Below are positions 16,289 to 24,732 of a stretch of 64,000 bases of DNA, in pieces (the stretch's first letter is position 1; every line of letters begins with the position of its first letter). The DNA is from Candidatus Arcticimaribacter forsetii. Lineage in GTDB: Bacteria > Bacteroidota > Bacteroidia > Flavobacteriales > Flavobacteriaceae. Position numbers and translations under genes: made by a program. Below the pieces are notes generated by a model. It made no database searches and was not told the origin of the DNA. It saw only the letters and a program-made list of their open reading frames with translations. Location: positions 372,001 through 436,000 of the forward strand of contig NZ_OU342399.1 of assembly GCF_910589745.1 (NCBI RefSeq). The letters are read 5' to 3'.

Positions 16289-18347
16289 TTCTTGAATTTT
16301 TAATCCACTGAATAGTTTCTTCGGTCTCTTTAAGAAACGAAATTGCAAACTCTTCGTCAGATGGTTTGTTTTTGAATTCTTCGATTCCTTCAATAAACGA
16401 AAGAGATCGTTCTTCTTTGAATAATGGGAAATGAGAATCAAAAGTTTCTATTATTGAAGCGTGGCTATTGGTCTTAGCCTCTGCAGAGGTAAGTAATGCC
16501 TTTGCGGCGCGAATTCGTCCATTGTATGCATGATAGGTCGCATCACCAAAACGTTTTTCTGAAAGTGCTTCCGTTGCCCACCCAAATGCTTCTTCTGCTT
16601 CGAATATTAAAGTCTGAATTAAATCGATAGTAACTCCGGCACATTCTCCGATTCCAATCGCTTTTTCATATTTTTCTTTAGTACCAAAGTCAATAAAATC
16701 ATCAGCTTCCAGATTGTCAACAGCGCTATAGTGTTTTAAGTTTTGATAAAAATAATCTTTTGTTTGACGATCGTAGTAAGCGAAGAAGTCTTCATCATTA
16801 GTTTTATTTTCATCAAAATCATTTAAGATCCAACGCAATACTGAAGGAGTTCTTTTTGCAGGAACTTTTAATAATTTATCTGCAAATCTTCCGGTACCAT
16901 CACCTAAAACTCCTCCTCCTAATAAAATCTGAGTAGCTGGAGCAATTAGTCCATTCGATTTAAGCGTCATTCCTTGAAACCCTATATGAGCAAGTGTGTG
17001 CTGTCCACAGGCATTCATACAACCACTAATTTTAATGTCAATTTTATGAGTATTAATGATGCTTTTAAATTCAGTCTCAATCAAACGCTGAAGTTCGTTA
17101 GCTAACCCCATACTACTCGCAATTCCTAAATTACAAGTATCTGTTCCTGGACAAGCAACAATATCATTAATTTTATGAAAACCAATTCTGTGTAAGTCCA
17201 ATTGCTCTAGTGCATCATAAAGAGTAGAAAGATGTTCCTCTTTTACATCGCGAAGTAAGATGCTCTGTCCAACAGAAAAACGGTTATCGTCTTTTGTAAA
17301 TAATTCAATTATATCAGCTAATAATCTTGATTTATCCGAAGAAATATCTCCGGTTTTTATAGGTAATCCAACCGAAACATACCCCTCTTGTTTTTGTTTA
17401 AAGATGTTGGTGTTTTTCCAAGCTTCAAATTCAGGGCTTGTTATGGTTTTTGGTTTTCCACTGAAACTAGCTTCTTTAAGATCACGTTCTTTTGGCTCAA
17501 TAGAATATGTTTGATGGTTAACAACAACCATTTCATCTTTTACTAATTGCTTAAATGAATCAATCCCAATTTCTTTAATTAAGAATTTTAGACGTGCTTT
17601 ATTTCTTTTATTACGTTCTCCGTGGCGATCAAATACTCTAATTACTGCCTCAGCATAAGGGATAATTTTGTCTGCAGCAAGAAAATCAAATACTTCATGT
17701 GCATCCATCGGTTGCGATCCAATTCCACCTCCAAGTAGAACTCTAAAACCTCGAATACCATTTTCAATTCTAGGGATAAAACCTAAGTCGTGGATGAATG
17801 TAAAAGCATCATCAGAAGAGGAGCTAGAAAAGGCAACTTTAAATTTCCTTCCCATTTCCTGACAAATAGGATTTCTTAAAAAGTATTCAAAAAATTCGTT
17901 TGCATAAGGGGTTACATCAAACTCTTCATTTGGGTCTACACCTGCCATTACCGACGCCGTTACATTACGTACAGTATTTCCACAAGCTTCTCTTAAAGTA
18001 ATTCCATCTTTTTCTAAATCTGCCCATAATTCTGGAGTTCGATCTAATAAAACATAATGAATTTGAATATCTTGACGTGTTGTTATGTGTAAATTACTAC
18101 TAGCATATTCATCTGAAACGTCAGCGATTCGACGTAATTGTTTTGCAGTAAATTTTCCCATTGGAAGTTTAATACGAATCATTTGTACACCTTGTTGGCG
18201 TTGACCGTATACACCTCTAGCTAGACGGAGACTTCTGAATTTTTCTTCATCTATTTTGTTGTTTTTAAATTGAAAAATCTTCTTTTCTAAATCAAGAATA
18301 TCTTTTTCAACTACTGGGTTTTCTAATTCTGTTCTAAAACTTTCCAT
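16272..18347 (-). CDS. Ferredoxin-type sulfite reductase with C-terminal HEPN domain
   Basis: A 691-residue protein. Residues about 30-530 form a siroheme/[4Fe-4S] nitrite/sulfite reductase with two ferrodoxin-like half-domains. The cluster cysteines are C399 and C405 (CPGTDTC) and C443 and C447 (CMNAC). Early RLARGVYGQRQ and LHITTRQDIQ are siroheme-site arginines. Residues about 555-690 are an all-helical HEPN-like extension, not part of standard sulfite reductases. In this operon it must reduce sulfite to sulfide using six electrons from ferredoxin. The HEPN tail has no assigned role; related fusions occur in other Bacteroidota. The start lies two bases after the cysN stop. Confidence 0.9.
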   Translation of the reverse strand: MESFRTELENPVVEKDILDLEKKIFQFKNNKIDEEKFRSLRLARGVYGQRQQGVQMIRIKLPMGKFTAKQLRRIADVSDEYASSNLHITTRQDIQIHYVLLDRTPELWADLEKDGITLREACGNTVRNVTASVMAGVDPNEEFDVTPYANEFFEYFLRNPICQEMGRKFKVAFSSSSSDDAFTFIHDLGFIPRIENGIRGFRVLLGGGIGSQPMDAHEVFDFLAADKIIPYAEAVIRVFDRHGERNKRNKARLKFLIKEIGIDSFKQLVKDEMVVVNHQTYSIEPKERDLKEASFSGKPKTITSPEFEAWKNTNIFKQKQEGYVSVGLPIKTGDISSDKSRLLADIIELFTKDDNRFSVGQSILLRDVKEEHLSTLYDALEQLDLHRIGFHKINDIVACPGTDTCNLGIASSMGLANELQRLIETEFKSIINTHKIDIKISGCMNACGQHTLAHIGFQGMTLKSNGLIAPATQILLGGGVLGDGTGRFADKLLKVPAKRTPSVLRWILNDFDENKTNDEDFFAYYDRQTKDYFYQNLKHYSAVDNLEADDFIDFGTKEKYEKAIGIGECAGVTIDLIQTLIFEAEEAFGWATEALSEKRFGDATYHAYNGRIRAAKALLTSAEAKTNSHASIIETFDSHFPLFKEERSLSFIEGIEEFKNKPSDEEFAISFLKETEETIQWIKNSRNATIK

Positions 18348-18349
18348 TC

Positions 18350-19591
18350 TTATTCTATAAAACCTATTCCGGCCGTATTATTAGTATTAATATCTATGAT
18401 GATAAAACTCCCGAGACTCTTATTTTTTTGATAAGGAATACTCTGAATTGTATTGGCTAATTGAAAAGAGGCAATTCCAATATCATTTAATCCAAGTGAA
18501 GTAGCTTTTTCAGAACCATTTCCTGTTACGTTAATTCGTTCAGAAACATCAGTTACTTTTGAAAGGGATTTATTAGTTCCGAATTGGAGTAAATATTTGC
18601 TTCCTATGCTAAGTGCATTTTCTTGCATCCAACAAATTTTAGCTTTAATTGTTTTGGTAGCTATTAAAGATTCGCTGGAAGTAAATAAAGAGTCACCTCG
18701 AGAAACATTAACTTCATCTTCAAGTAATAGAGTTGCGTTTTCTCCCTGAATTACTTTTAGTTTGGCTTCCCCATAACGTTCAATTGATTTTATTTTAGTT
18801 TTGGTTCCAGAAGGAAAAACTTCAACTGTATCTCCTAAGGAAAACGATCCACTTTTAATTTTCCCAGCGAAACCACGATAATCATGATATTCGTCTAATT
18901 TAGGTCGGATAACCGTTTGTACTTGAAGAACATTTTCTTTGTATGGAGGTTCTTCCAGTGAAATATTTTCGATTACATCGAAAAGCGTTCCTCCCGAATA
19001 CCATTTCATTGATTCACTTTTTTCAAGAAGGTTGTCTCCTTTAAGTGCAGAAAGTGGTATGAAATATACTTGTAAATCTTTTGTGTTTTGTTCTTCAATT
19101 AAAACTTTGATCTGTTTTTTAATTTGATCAAATATGTTTTGATCAAATTCAACAAGATCCATTTTGTTTACAGCAAAAATTAATTTCTTAATTCCCAATA
19201 ACTGGGTAATATAAAAGTGACGTTTAGTTTGCTCGATAACCCCTTTTCGAGCATCGAGAAGCAACAAAGTAACATCCGAATTAGAAGTCCCTGTCACCAT
19301 ATTTCTGGTGTACTCTATATGACCTGGAGAGTCGGCAATAATAAAGCGTCTTTTTTTAGTTTTAAAATAAAGATGCGATACATCGATGGTTATTCCTTGT
19401 TCTCTTTCAGCAAGTAAACCATCTGTTGCCAAAGAAAAATCTAAGTGGTCTAATCCTTTAGAGGTGCTTTTTTCTTGTATGTGCTCAATTTGATCGTCTT
19501 TCAAAGATCCTGTTTCGTATAGTAATCTTCCGATTAAAGTACTCTTACCATCATCAACACTACCTGCTGTAGCTATTCTTAATAAATTCAT
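18350..19591 (-). CDS. cysN: Sulfate adenylyltransferase subunit 1 (GTPase)
   Basis: A 413-residue EF-Tu-like GTPase that drives ATP sulfurylase. G1 is GSVDDGKST (10-18), G3 is DSPGH (87-91) and G4 is NKMD (142-145). The C-terminal beta-barrels follow. No APS-kinase (CysC) domain is fused and none is present in the operon. This agrees with the neighbouring reductase using APS directly. It lies 10 bases downstream of cysD. Confidence 0.95.
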   Translation of the reverse strand: MNLLRIATAGSVDDGKSTLIGRLLYETGSLKDDQIEHIQEKSTSKGLDHLDFSLATDGLLAEREQGITIDVSHLYFKTKKRRFIIADSPGHIEYTRNMVTGTSNSDVTLLLLDARKGVIEQTKRHFYITQLLGIKKLIFAVNKMDLVEFDQNIFDQIKKQIKVLIEEQNTKDLQVYFIPLSALKGDNLLEKSESMKWYSGGTLFDVIENISLEEPPYKENVLQVQTVIRPKLDEYHDYRGFAGKIKSGSFSLGDTVEVFPSGTKTKIKSIERYGEAKLKVIQGENATLLLEDEVNVSRGDSLFTSSESLIATKTIKAKICWMQENALSIGSKYLLQFGTNKSLSKVTDVSERINVTGNGSEKATSLGLNDIGIASFQLANTIQSIPYQKNKSLGSFIIIDINTNNTAGIGFIE

Positions 19592-19601
19592 TGGGTTGAT
19601 A

Positions 19602-20489
19602 TTAAAAGTATCCTATTTTTTTTCTTTCTTCCATTGCTCCTTCCGAACGTTTGTCATCCATTCGAGCTCCTCTTTCTGAGTAACTAGAGTCTCTAATTTC
19701 TTCGATTATAATATCAAGTTCTTCTGCTTCAGATAATACAGCTGCTGTACAACTCATGTCTCCAACAGTTCTAAATCTTACCGATTGAATTTCGATTTCA
19801 CTTGGGTCTATTTGTTGAAATTCTGTAACGGGCATTAGTTGACCATCACGTTTAAAAACCGGTCTTTCATGTGCATAATAAATAGAAGGAATTTCAAGAT
19901 TTTCTTGACGTATATATTCCCATACATCCAGTTCGGTCCAATTACTGATTGGAAATGCACGAATGTGTTCTCCCGGTTGAATTGTTCCGTTTAAATGATC
20001 AAATAATTCAGGACGTTGCAATTTTTCATTCCACTGACCAAAATCATCACGTACAGAAAAAATACGTTCTTTTGCTCTTGCCTTTTCTTCATCTCTTCGT
20101 GCACCACCCATACATGCGTCTAACTTTAGTTCGCTTATAGTTTCGAGTAAGGTTGTGGTTTGTAGGCTATTTCTGCTTGCATATTTCCCCTTTTCCTCAA
20201 CTACTTTTCCTTGGTCTATGCTATCTTGTACTAAACCAACATGAAGTTTAACTTGATACTGGTCTATCAATTTATCACGAAGTGATATCGTTTCAGGAAA
20301 ATTATGTCCTGTGTCTATATGAACCAAAGGGAAGGGTATTCTAGCAGGTAAAAATGCTTTATGACATAAATGTAACAGTACAATTGAATCTTTTCCTCCT
20401 GAAAAAAGCAAGGCTGGTTTGTCGAATTGTGCTACCACTTCACGTATAATGTAAATGGCTTCTTCTTCTAATTGTTTAAGAATATTCAT
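19602..20489 (-). CDS. cysD: Sulfate adenylyltransferase subunit 2
   Basis: A 295-residue PP-loop ATP pyrophosphatase-fold enzyme with SGGKDS at residues 30-35, the HIDTGHNFPET motif, and the typical C-terminus RMDDKRSEGAMEERKKIGYF (basic GYF end). With CysN it forms APS from sulfate and ATP. It follows the APS reductase gene by three bases in the same operon. Confidence 0.96.
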   Translation of the reverse strand: MNILKQLEEEAIYIIREVVAQFDKPALLFSGGKDSIVLLHLCHKAFLPARIPFPLVHIDTGHNFPETISLRDKLIDQYQVKLHVGLVQDSIDQGKVVEEKGKYASRNSLQTTTLLETISELKLDACMGGARRDEEKARAKERIFSVRDDFGQWNEKLQRPELFDHLNGTIQPGEHIRAFPISNWTELDVWEYIRQENLEIPSIYYAHERPVFKRDGQLMPVTEFQQIDPSEIEIQSVRFRTVGDMSCTAAVLSEAEELDIIIEEIRDSSYSERGARMDDKRSEGAMEERKKIGYF

Positions 20490-20492
20490 TTT

Positions 20493-21215
20493 TTATGATT
20501 TAGTGATTTGAGTCTGATGAAGACCACATTCTTTTTTACTATTCTCCCACCACCAACGTCCACTTCGGAGGTCATCACCTTTTTCGATAGCTCGTGTACA
20601 AGGAGCACAACCTATACTTGCAAATCCTTTTGAGTGCAATGTGTTTTGTGGAACTTTATTTAGCTTTAAATATGTTTCTACCTCCTCTAAATTCCAATGG
20701 ATTAAAGGATTGAATTTTAAAAGTCCAAAAGAAGAGTCGTATTCAAATGCTTGGAGTTGTTCCCTGAAAGAGCTTTGTGACCCTCGTAAACCAGTAATCC
20801 AAACTTCTACTCCTTTAAGAGCTCTTTGAAGTGGATCTACTTTTCTAATTCCACAACATTCTTTTCGATTTTCTACGCTTTCATAGAAACTGAAAGGTCC
20901 TTTAGTGCTTAAAAGAGCTTCGGTTTTTTGAGAGTCGGGGAAGAATGGGGTGATTTTTTTATCGTACTTGTTTAATGTTTTGTGATACACTTCATAGGTC
21001 TCTTCAAACAGCCTCCCTGTGTCTAGAGTAAAAACATCAACATCAATATTATTTTTAAAGATATAGTCGGTTAAAACTTGATCTTCTTGTCCAAAGGAGG
21101 TTGAAAAAGCAGCTTTCCCAAGTTTTAATTCATTGAAAACATCAAAAGCTTTTTCTAAGGATTTATTATTTTCCCCGATACTATTGTTTAATTCTATTAG
21201 ATAATCTTTTTCCAT
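20493..21215 (-). CDS. cysH: Adenylyl-sulfate (APS) reductase, CysH family
   Basis: A 240-residue PP-loop reductase starting at MEKDYLIELN; a further 15 residues are open upstream but would overlap the DUF2061 gene by 38 bases. C120-C121 (ECCGIRK) and C203/C206 (GCAPCTR) form the CC...CxxC set that binds a [4Fe-4S] cluster in APS-type reductases. The C-terminal KKECGLH holds the catalytic cysteine C230. This signature and the absence of an APS kinase argue that APS, rather than PAPS, is reduced to sulfite, with thioredoxin as likely reductant. Confidence 0.9.
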   Translation of the reverse strand: MEKDYLIELNNSIGENNKSLEKAFDVFNELKLGKAAFSTSFGQEDQVLTDYIFKNNIDVDVFTLDTGRLFEETYEVYHKTLNKYDKKITPFFPDSQKTEALLSTKGPFSFYESVENRKECCGIRKVDPLQRALKGVEVWITGLRGSQSSFREQLQAFEYDSSFGLLKFNPLIHWNLEEVETYLKLNKVPQNTLHSKGFASIGCAPCTRAIEKGDDLRSGRWWWENSKKECGLHQTQITKS

Positions 21216-21222
21216 TAGCGTA

Positions 21223-21474
21223 CTATTTACCCCATTTAATTTTGTTCCAAAGGCGTTCATGTAAAAAATATAATCCCATTTTGGTTATTAATTCAATAAA
21301 ACCAATACGGAGTGCAAACTCTAGAGTACCCGTAATTAAATATGAAATTATAATGGTATCAATAGTACCTATAAGTCTCCAACTTATAGATTTTAAAACA
21401 CTTCGAAGGATTTTTTCATCCTTAGCTCTAGGTCCTTTTTTGTTTGTGTTATTTAATAATATCTCGGTAATCAT
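21223..21474 (-). CDS. DUF2061 membrane protein
   Basis: An 83-residue protein with two hydrophobic segments (about residues 33-52 and 55-72) and the conserved DUF2061 features KSISWRLIGTIDTI and the ending HERLWNKIKWGK. DUF2061 proteins are repeatedly found in sulfate-assimilation operons of Bacteroidota, and here it is the first gene of that operon. No biochemical role is established; transport or tethering of a sulfur metabolite is speculation. Confidence 0.85.
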   Translation of the reverse strand: MITEILLNNTNKKGPRAKDEKILRSVLKSISWRLIGTIDTIIISYLITGTLEFALRIGFIELITKMGLYFLHERLWNKIKWGK

Positions 21475-21483
21475 ATTTGCAAA

Positions 21484-21544
21484 ATAGGATGCAAATATAA
21501 AACATTTAACAACAAAACATATAAATCCTATTAACTTTATAGGA
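21484..21544. promoter_or_regulatory. Divergent control region with ATAGGAT half-sites (candidate Rrf2 operator)
   Basis: The heptamer ATAGGAT occurs at 21484-21490, its inverse ATCCTAT at 21525-21531, and ATAGGA at 21539-21544. The last two form the inverted repeat TCCTAT-N7-ATAGGA. The minus-strand -7 box TATATTTG of the sulfate operon lies at 21492-21499, next to the first half-site. The rrf2 promoter lies just downstream of the inverted repeat. The layout fits shared control by the divergent regulator. Confidence 0.55.
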
Positions 21545-21567
21545 ATTTAAGTTAAAGTATAATTCTT

Positions 21568-21575
21568 TATCTTTG
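21568..21575 (+). promoter_or_regulatory. -7 box of the Rrf2 regulator gene
   Basis: TATCTTTG matches TAnnTTTG and would start transcription near 21581, about 30 bases before the ATG. The inverted repeat at 21526-21544 would cover its -33 region, consistent with autorepression. Confidence 0.5.
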
Positions 21576-21611
21576 AAAAAACAGTTTTTACGCAGTTAAA
21601 TTGAATTATTT

Positions 21612-22022
21612 ATGATCTCAAAAAAATGTAAATACGCTATAAAAGCATTATTGTATCTAGCAGATCATCAGAGTGAGGGGCGCTCTATTTTTTCTTCTGA
21701 GATTGCAGAACAAGAAAATATCCCTAAAAAATTTTTAGAGACTATTTTAAGAGAGCTTAGAAACTTTCAGTTTGTACAAAGTAAACGAGGTAAAGCTGGA
21801 GGATATAAACTGCTTAAAGAGCCAAAGGATATTAATTTAGCAGATTTAATGCGGGCTGTTGATGGACCTATAGCTATGCTTCCATGCGTATCTTTGAATT
21901 ACTATGCGAATTGCGAAGAATGCGATGAAAAAATCTGTAAAATAAAACCTGTTTTTGAAGAAGTTCGAGATAAAACTCTTAAAATATTAAACGCTACAAC
22001 CATTGATAAAATGGCACGTTAA
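21612..22022 (+). CDS. Rrf2-family transcriptional regulator
   Basis: A 136-residue regulator with an N-terminal winged helix (CKYAIKALLYLA; SSEIAEQENIPKKFLETILREL; recognition and wing RGKAGGYKLLK). Four cysteines, C92, C101, C104 and C109, sit where Rrf2 proteins such as IscR and NsrR carry cluster ligands, though with different spacing. It is divergently transcribed from the sulfate-assimilation operon, across a region with repeated half-sites, so control of sulfur or cysteine metabolism is likely by analogy with CymR. The sensed signal is unknown. Confidence 0.88.
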   Translation: MISKKCKYAIKALLYLADHQSEGRSIFSSEIAEQENIPKKFLETILRELRNFQFVQSKRGKAGGYKLLKEPKDINLADLMRAVDGPIAMLPCVSLNYYANCEECDEKICKIKPVFEEVRDKTLKILNATTIDKMAR

Positions 22023-22043
22023 TTAGTTTATTACTTCTAAGTT

Positions 22044-23507
22044 TTACAGTCCGTTAATGTAACTTCCTAAGGAATCTTTAAATTGAAATCCTTCAAGAGA
22101 TCTGTACTTATTTAGCTTTTTATTAGCTTCTAACCCCCAAAGCAAAAATTCCATCATAAAATATCGGTCTTGAGTATCGCAGGATTTTAGATGCTTATCT
22201 AATATTTCATTGATGCCTGGTATTAACGATAAGGTATCTTGATAGGATTTATCATCAAGTGAATCCTCTAGAAATAGTTCGTTGTCTTTAAAAAACCATT
22301 CTAGTATTGTATCATAAGGACCAATCTCATCTTCTTTTTGTAGTTTTTCAATTTTTGGAAAATAATCAGTAAACAAAGTTTTAATGGATTCTGATATTAG
22401 GTGATAAGAAATCTGTTCAGCACCCTCTTGTTCCCCTTCATATACCAATTCAATTTTACCATTTATAGCAGTAATAACTCCCATAAAATCTGACATTCTA
22501 ATACTTGTAGTTGAATCCCCGGAAATTAAAATTCTACGTTCTGCAGTGCTAATCAAATTTTCAAAAGCTGTAATACTCATTCGAGCACTCACGCCACTTT
22601 TAGAATCAACATACTCACTTTTTCTAGCCTCAAATCCAATTTGTTCTAAAATATCTCTAGCAAGTTCTGGGATATGTATTTGTGAAGCTTGCTCTGGTGT
22701 TAGTTCGGCTTCTTGTTTTGTAATTGCTTTTGCAATCGATCTATTGTGAGGGTAATGGGTTAATATTTGAGACCCAATTCTGTCTTTAAGAGGCGTTACG
22801 ATACTACCTCTATTGGTATAATCTTCTGGGTTTGCTGTAAAAATTAATTGCGCAGCAATGGGTAATCTAAGTTTGAAACCTCTAATCTGTATTTCTTTTT
22901 CTTGCAAAATTGAAAACAGAGCAACTTGAATTCGAGCTTGTAAATCAGGCAATTCATTTAGAACAAAAATACATCGATGCGCTCTAGGAATCATTCCAAA
23001 ATGAATTACTCGTTCATCGGCATAGGAAAGTTTTAAATTCGACGCTTTGATAGGATCTACATCTCCTATAAGGTCTGCAACAGTTACATCTGGAGTTGCT
23101 AGTTTTTCAAAAAATCGATCCGATCGATGAAGCCATTCTACAGGCGTTTTGTCTCCTAGTTTATTAATAAGTTCTTTTGCTTCATGACTGATAGGATCTA
23201 GAGGGTCATCATTTATTTCAGATCCGCTGACAATAGGAATCCATTCATCTAGAAGTTCGGTCATTTGTCTTGCTAATCGAGTTTTAGCTTGCCCACGTAA
23301 CCCTAACAAATTAATATTATGACCCGAAAGTATTGCACGTTCTACATCCGGAATAACTGTATTTTCATATCCTATAAGACCTTTAAAAGTTTCTTTTCCA
23401 GCTTTTAATGATTCTTTAAGGTTGTGCGCTAATTCTTCTTGAATGCTTCTAGAAGTGTAGTCTGTTTTTTTTAGTTCTCCAAGGGTAGTAGCATGTTCTC
23501 TCTTCAT
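22044..23507 (-). CDS. AAA+ ATPase of the MoxR / magnesium-chelatase I type
   Basis: A 487-residue ATPase. Walker A is GLRGQAKTR (69-77), Walker B is CIFVLNELPDL, and TANPEDYTNRGSIVTPLKDRIG is the sensor region typical of chelatase/MoxR ATPases. A long helical C-terminus follows. It is paired with the VWA protein directly upstream, 27 bases apart. Such ATPase-VWA pairs act as metal-chelatase or protein-remodelling machines. No porphyrin or cobalamin chelatase H subunit is near, so the client is unknown. Confidence 0.85.
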   Translation of the reverse strand: MKREHATTLGELKKTDYTSRSIQEELAHNLKESLKAGKETFKGLIGYENTVIPDVERAILSGHNINLLGLRGQAKTRLARQMTELLDEWIPIVSGSEINDDPLDPISHEAKELINKLGDKTPVEWLHRSDRFFEKLATPDVTVADLIGDVDPIKASNLKLSYADERVIHFGMIPRAHRCIFVLNELPDLQARIQVALFSILQEKEIQIRGFKLRLPIAAQLIFTANPEDYTNRGSIVTPLKDRIGSQILTHYPHNRSIAKAITKQEAELTPEQASQIHIPELARDILEQIGFEARKSEYVDSKSGVSARMSITAFENLISTAERRILISGDSTTSIRMSDFMGVITAINGKIELVYEGEQEGAEQISYHLISESIKTLFTDYFPKIEKLQKEDEIGPYDTILEWFFKDNELFLEDSLDDKSYQDTLSLIPGINEILDKHLKSCDTQDRYFMMEFLLWGLEANKKLNKYRSLEGFQFKDSLGSYINGL

Positions 23508-23534
23508 AAGTAAATTAATAGTTCTAAATATAGA

Positions 23535-24659
23535 TTATCCTAAACGTTTCTTTCTGTTTTTTTCGTAGTCTTCAAATATCATTTCCCCTAAACCTTTTAG
23601 TCCAGTAAAAAATGCTTTTCCTTGATTCGCTTCTGTAAATGTTCTCACGAAATGTTTAAGATAGTGATCTTGAGCAATCATAAAGGTTGTAATAGGGATA
23701 TGTAATTTTTTTGCCTGACGTGCCATATTATAACACTTCTCGACAATCATTTCATCCAGTCCAGCGCTATTTTTATAATAAGTACCATCGGGCATTTTAA
23801 GGCAACTTGGCTTCCCATCTGTGATCATAAAAATCTGCTTATTTGTGTTTTTCTTCCTTCTTAATAAATCCATTGCTAACTCTAAACCTGCAACCGTATT
23901 GGTGTGATAAGGACCTACCTCCAAATAAGGAATATCCTTTAAGGCAATTGGAGTAGCATCATTTCCGAATACTAGAATGTCTAGGGTGTCTTTAGGATAC
24001 CGCGTAGTAATTAGTTCTGCTAAAGCCATCGCCACTTTTTTGGCAGGTGTAATCCGATCTTCTCCATAGAGAATCATACTATGACTGATGTCAATCATCA
24101 AAACTGTACTCATTTGTGTTTTGTGCAGAGAGTCTTGTACAACTAAATCTTGATGTTGAAGTGTAAAGTCTGTTCCAACGGATCTTATTTGAGCATTTTT
24201 TATACTCTCAGTAACATCAATTTTCTCTAAACCGTCTCCGAATTGATAGGCTTTAAGTTCTCCTGTGCTATCTTCACCTTGTCCTAATTTTTTTGTTTTA
24301 TGATCTCCAGAGCCAGAGCGTTTTAATTTTCCAAAGATTTGTTTAAGTGCGTGTTCTCTGAGTAACTTTTCAGTTTTAGGAGTGAGTTGCATTCCATCAC
24401 CTTTTCCTCCAGTTCCAGTTTTAGGCTGTACAAAGGACTTTTTAAGTAAGTCTTCTATAAAATCATCAATGGTGTAGTCTTCATCGGTTAGTTTATACTC
24501 AATATCAAGTTCTCTAAGCCAATCAATCGCTTCATCAAAATCTCCAGAAGTGTGAGTTATAAGCTCTTTAAATATTTCAAATAAACGCTCAAAAGGTGTT
24601 TGAACCTTTTTGATGTGTTTAGAAAACACAAAGCCCGATTTGAAGTCTAAAGGAAGCAT
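23535..24659 (-). CDS. VWA-domain protein, partner of MoxR-like ATPase
   Basis: A 374-residue cytoplasmic protein without signal peptide. Residues 1-160 are charged and helical. A von Willebrand A domain occupies about 183-365, with the metal-ion adhesion motif DISHS at D190-S194 and the later NTVAGLELAMDLLR and ITDGKPS segments. This order (helical N-terminus, C-terminal VWA) is like BchD/CoxE-type partners that bind AAA+ ATPases. It is the first gene of the two-gene unit with 22044-23507. Confidence 0.85.
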   Translation of the reverse strand: MLPLDFKSGFVFSKHIKKVQTPFERLFEIFKELITHTSGDFDEAIDWLRELDIEYKLTDEDYTIDDFIEDLLKKSFVQPKTGTGGKGDGMQLTPKTEKLLREHALKQIFGKLKRSGSGDHKTKKLGQGEDSTGELKAYQFGDGLEKIDVTESIKNAQIRSVGTDFTLQHQDLVVQDSLHKTQMSTVLMIDISHSMILYGEDRITPAKKVAMALAELITTRYPKDTLDILVFGNDATPIALKDIPYLEVGPYHTNTVAGLELAMDLLRRKKNTNKQIFMITDGKPSCLKMPDGTYYKNSAGLDEMIVEKCYNMARQAKKLHIPITTFMIAQDHYLKHFVRTFTEANQGKAFFTGLKGLGEMIFEDYEKNRKKRLG

Positions 24660-24732
24660 GAGATATATTTAATAGCTATATCCAAAGATAGAGCAAAATT
24701 AAAAACATTCTTAATCAAAGTCGATCATATTT

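Noticed and set aside
21216-21260. Longer CysH start overlapping DUF2061 by 38 bases
   Set aside because: The start at 21215 gives a normal-length enzyme and avoids the overlap; the extra 15 residues show no conserved feature.
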